From the NCBI GenBank assembly GCA_002336845.1, contig DDEX01000061.1, positions 6,467 to 21,322 of the forward strand: a DNA stretch of 14,856 nucleotides, in the 5' to 3' direction. Position numbers and translations under genes: made by a program. Under the pieces are notes generated by a model. It was given only the letters and a program-made list of their open reading frames with translations. It was not told where the DNA came from and did not search any database. Positions 13,079 to 14,856 of this stretch are shown here, one piece after another. Within the stretch, counting starts at the first letter, position 1, and each line of letters opens with the position of its first letter. The stretch comes from Rhodobacteraceae bacterium UBA1943. Lineage in GTDB: Bacteria; Pseudomonadota; Alphaproteobacteria; Rhodobacterales; Rhodobacteraceae.

Positions 13079-13966
13079 GTGACCCAGCTACCCGCTTCGA
13101 TCGACGCCGTTGAAACCCTGCTTTCGCAGAACGGTTATGTCGCCTCGCGCGCGCTCTCTACCGTGGTTTTTCTGGCGCTGCGCCTTGGCCGCCCGCTGTT
13201 TCTGGAAGGCGAGGCCGGTGTGGGCAAGACCGAGATTGCCAAGGTTCTGGCCGCGGCGTTGGGCCGCCGCCTGATCCGCCTGCAATGCTATGAGGGGCTG
13301 GATGCCGCCAGCGCGGTCGCGGAATGGAATTTTTCCGCCCAGATGATTGCGGTCCGCACGGGCGAGGCCGAGGGCCGCGCCAGCCTGTTCACCGAAGACT
13401 TCCTGATCGAACGCCCGCTTTTGGCGGCGATGCGCCCGCAACCGGGTGGCGCGCCCGTTCTGCTGATCGACGAACTGGACCGCACCGATGAACCCTTCGA
13501 GGCCTTTCTGTTGGAGGCCCTGTCCGATTTTCAGGTCACCATCCCCGAACTTGGCACCGTCAAGGCCCCCGAAGCGCCCATCGTCATCCTCACCTCGAAC
13601 CGCACACGCGAGGTGCATGATGCGCTGAAGCGCCGCTGCCTTTATCATTGGGTCGATTACCCCGCCTTTGACCGCGAGCTTGCGATTCTGAACGCCCGCG
13701 TGCCCGAGGCGGCAGAGACCCTCAGCCGAGAGGTCGTGGCTTTCGTGCAGGCCCTGCGCGGCGAAGACCTGTTCAAGCGCCCCGGCGTCGCCGAAACCAT
13801 CGACTGGGCCAAATGCCTTCTGGCGCTGGATGTGGTCTCGCTGTCGCCCGAGGTTATCGCCGATACGCTGGGCGCGATCCTGAAGTATCAGGACGACATC
13901 CAGAAGATCGCGGGGATGGAGGCGACGAAGCTGCTCGATCAGGTTCGCAAGGGGCTGGCGGCATGA
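13079..13966 (+). CDS. MoxR-family AAA+ ATPase
   Basis: A 295-residue chaperone-like ATPase of the MoxR group, proteins that help mature metalloenzymes or membrane complexes, often with a VWA-domain partner. Seen: Walker A GEAGVGKT at 44-51, Walker B VLLIDELDR at 127-135, sensor-1 region LTSNRTREVHDALKRRC at 171-187 with conserved arginines, and a helical lid up to the C-terminus. The start is the GTG at 13079, because GGAGG lies eight bases upstream (13066-13070) and the family N-terminus begins there; the ATG at 13077 runs straight into a stop. Its TGA overlaps the next ATG by four bases, so it is coupled to the MBL hydrolase. No VWA gene is visible before the window ends. Confidence 0.92.
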   Translation: MTQLPASIDAVETLLSQNGYVASRALSTVVFLALRLGRPLFLEGEAGVGKTEIAKVLAAALGRRLIRLQCYEGLDAASAVAEWNFSAQMIAVRTGEAEGRASLFTEDFLIERPLLAAMRPQPGGAPVLLIDELDRTDEPFEAFLLEALSDFQVTIPELGTVKAPEAPIVILTSNRTREVHDALKRRCLYHWVDYPAFDRELAILNARVPEAAETLSREVVAFVQALRGEDLFKRPGVAETIDWAKCLLALDVVSLSPEVIADTLGAILKYQDDIQKIAGMEATKLLDQVRKGLAA

Positions 13967-14817
13967 TGCGCGTGCTGGAACCTGCGCCGGGGCTGCTGGC
14001 CTTTTACGAAGGGCGCGATGGTGTCCGCTATCTGCCACAGGAAAACTGGGTCGATGATGGCGCGCTGTCGCTTGGCATCGCCAGCTATGCGCTGATCCAT
14101 GGCGACCGTGCGCTGGTTTATGATACCCACGTCGCCCCCGACCGGGCCCGCGCCATCCGCGCCGAATTGACCGCGCGCGGCGCGCGGCATTTCACCGTCG
14201 TGCTGTCGCACTGGCATCTTGATCATGTCGCCGGAACCGAGGCTTTCGCCGATTGCGAGGTCATCGCCAATCCGCGCACCGCGGCCCACCTTACCGCGCA
14301 TCAACCGCAGATCGAGGCCGGCACCTATGACAGCCCCCCGGCGATCAATCCGCTGATCCTGCCCACCCGCCTGTTCGATACCCGCCTTGCTCTGGACGGT
14401 TTCGGAGAGCGGGTCGAGCTTTTGACCTTCGACATCCATTCCGACGATGCCACCGCCCTGTGGCTGCCCGATCGCGGCATTCTGCTGGCGGGCGATACGG
14501 TGGAAGATACCGTGACCTATGTCAGCGAACCAGACCACCTTGCGCGCCATCTGGCCGATCTGGCGCGGCTTGCCGCCCTCAACCCGACCCGCATCCTGCC
14601 AAATCACGGCGCGTCCGACATCATCGCGGCGGGCGGCTATCCGCCGGGCCTGATCGCCGCCACCGCCGATTACACCCGCGCCCTGATTGCCCGCCGTGCC
14701 GACCTGCCACTGCAAAGCCTGCTGAAACCCCACCTCGACGCGGGCAACCTGCATTATTTCCAGCCTTACGAGGCGATCCACGCGCAAAACCTCGCCCGCG
14801 TTGCAGGCGCCCGATGA
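13963..14817 (+). CDS. Metallo-beta-lactamase-fold hydrolase
   Basis: A 284-residue cytoplasmic metallohydrolase of the MBL superfamily. The metal motif HWHLDH is at 83-88 in a VVLSHWHLDHVAGTEAF context. Other likely ligands are His159 in DIHSDD, Asp178 in LAGDTVED and His215 in LPNHGA. The layout resembles glyoxalase-II- or quorum-lactonase-like members but no substrate can be named. The start at 13963 overlaps the moxR stop (ATGA); a second ATG follows at once at 13966, and either could serve. Cotranscription with the MoxR ATPase suggests a shared process, though the usual MoxR partner is a VWA protein. Repeat copy D begins right after its stop codon. Confidence 0.9.
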   Translation: MMRVLEPAPGLLAFYEGRDGVRYLPQENWVDDGALSLGIASYALIHGDRALVYDTHVAPDRARAIRAELTARGARHFTVVLSHWHLDHVAGTEAFADCEVIANPRTAAHLTAHQPQIEAGTYDSPPAINPLILPTRLFDTRLALDGFGERVELLTFDIHSDDATALWLPDRGILLAGDTVEDTVTYVSEPDHLARHLADLARLAALNPTRILPNHGASDIIAAGGYPPGLIAATADYTRALIARRADLPLQSLLKPHLDAGNLHYFQPYEAIHAQNLARVAGAR

Positions 14818-14818
14818 T

Positions 14819-14856
14819 CTCATCATCTGTTCCCAAATATCCCACGGGGGTGCGGG
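14819..14856. repeat. Palindromic intergenic repeat, copy D (cut by window end)
   Basis: Immediately after the MBL gene stop: CATCTGTTC-CC-AAATATCCC followed by ACGGGGGTGCGGG. This matches the right halves of copies A and B base for base over the GGGGGTGCGGG block, and the TTCATCTGTTC..AAATAT block of copy B. The completing CCCCCGC arm, and any inverted partner, would lie beyond the window. Confidence 0.7.

Overview
The window looks like chromosomal core DNA of an alphaproteobacterium, most likely a member of the Rhodobacteraceae/Paracoccaceae (Rhodobacter-Gemmobacter type). The basis is high G+C with strong GC3 bias, the protein flavour of DnaB, PyrC, RadA and Alr, and the gene order dnaB-alr-(ABC permease/ATPase)-pqiA-like-radA-cvpA-purF, which I recall from this family. 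No insertion sequence, prophage, CRISPR array, tRNA or rRNA was seen, and nothing stands out as recently transferred.

Layout. From about 9962 down to position 1, ten genes run head to tail on the minus strand: pyrC, pyrE, dnaB, alr, mlaE-like, mlaF-like, pqiA-like, radA, cvpA and purF (its 3' end lies outside the window). alr-mlaE-mlaF-pqiA is a tight unit with 4-base overlaps or abutting codons. radA-cvpA-purF is a second unit. pyrC and pyrE give two steps of pyrimidine synthesis, and purF (preceded by cvpA) the first step of purine synthesis. dnaB and radA serve replication and recombination. The middle unit combines D-alanine supply with a MlaEF-type lipid transporter core and a PqiA-like membrane protein, so it is probably an envelope module.

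Divergent from pyrC (10104-10792, plus strand) are a small helical conserved protein and a secreted LprI-like four-cysteine protein. They converge on a minus-strand pair: a family-2-like glycosyltransferase (12951 to 11914) and an unassigned 321-residue protein (11754 to 10789) with a degenerate hydrolase-like elbow. Divergent from the glycosyltransferase, a MoxR-type AAA+ ATPase overlaps a metallo-beta-lactamase-fold hydrolase by 4 bases (13079-14817).

The most interesting non-coding signal is a family of intergenic palindromic units. Each has a GC-rich hairpin joined to an AAATATCCC-type core and a TTCATCT-type arm. Seven units form four loci (3062-3174, 6312-6412, 8837-8920, 14819-end), each just 3' of a gene, and three of the loci are inverted pairs that fold into long hairpins, one with a perfect 26-bp stem. 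They lack U-tracts, so they are not textbook intrinsic terminators. They look like a REP/BIME-like repeat family acting at mRNA 3' ends or operon joints. Several shorter inverted or direct repeats also occur in the promoter regions of dnaB, pyrC, the 321-residue gene and moxR.
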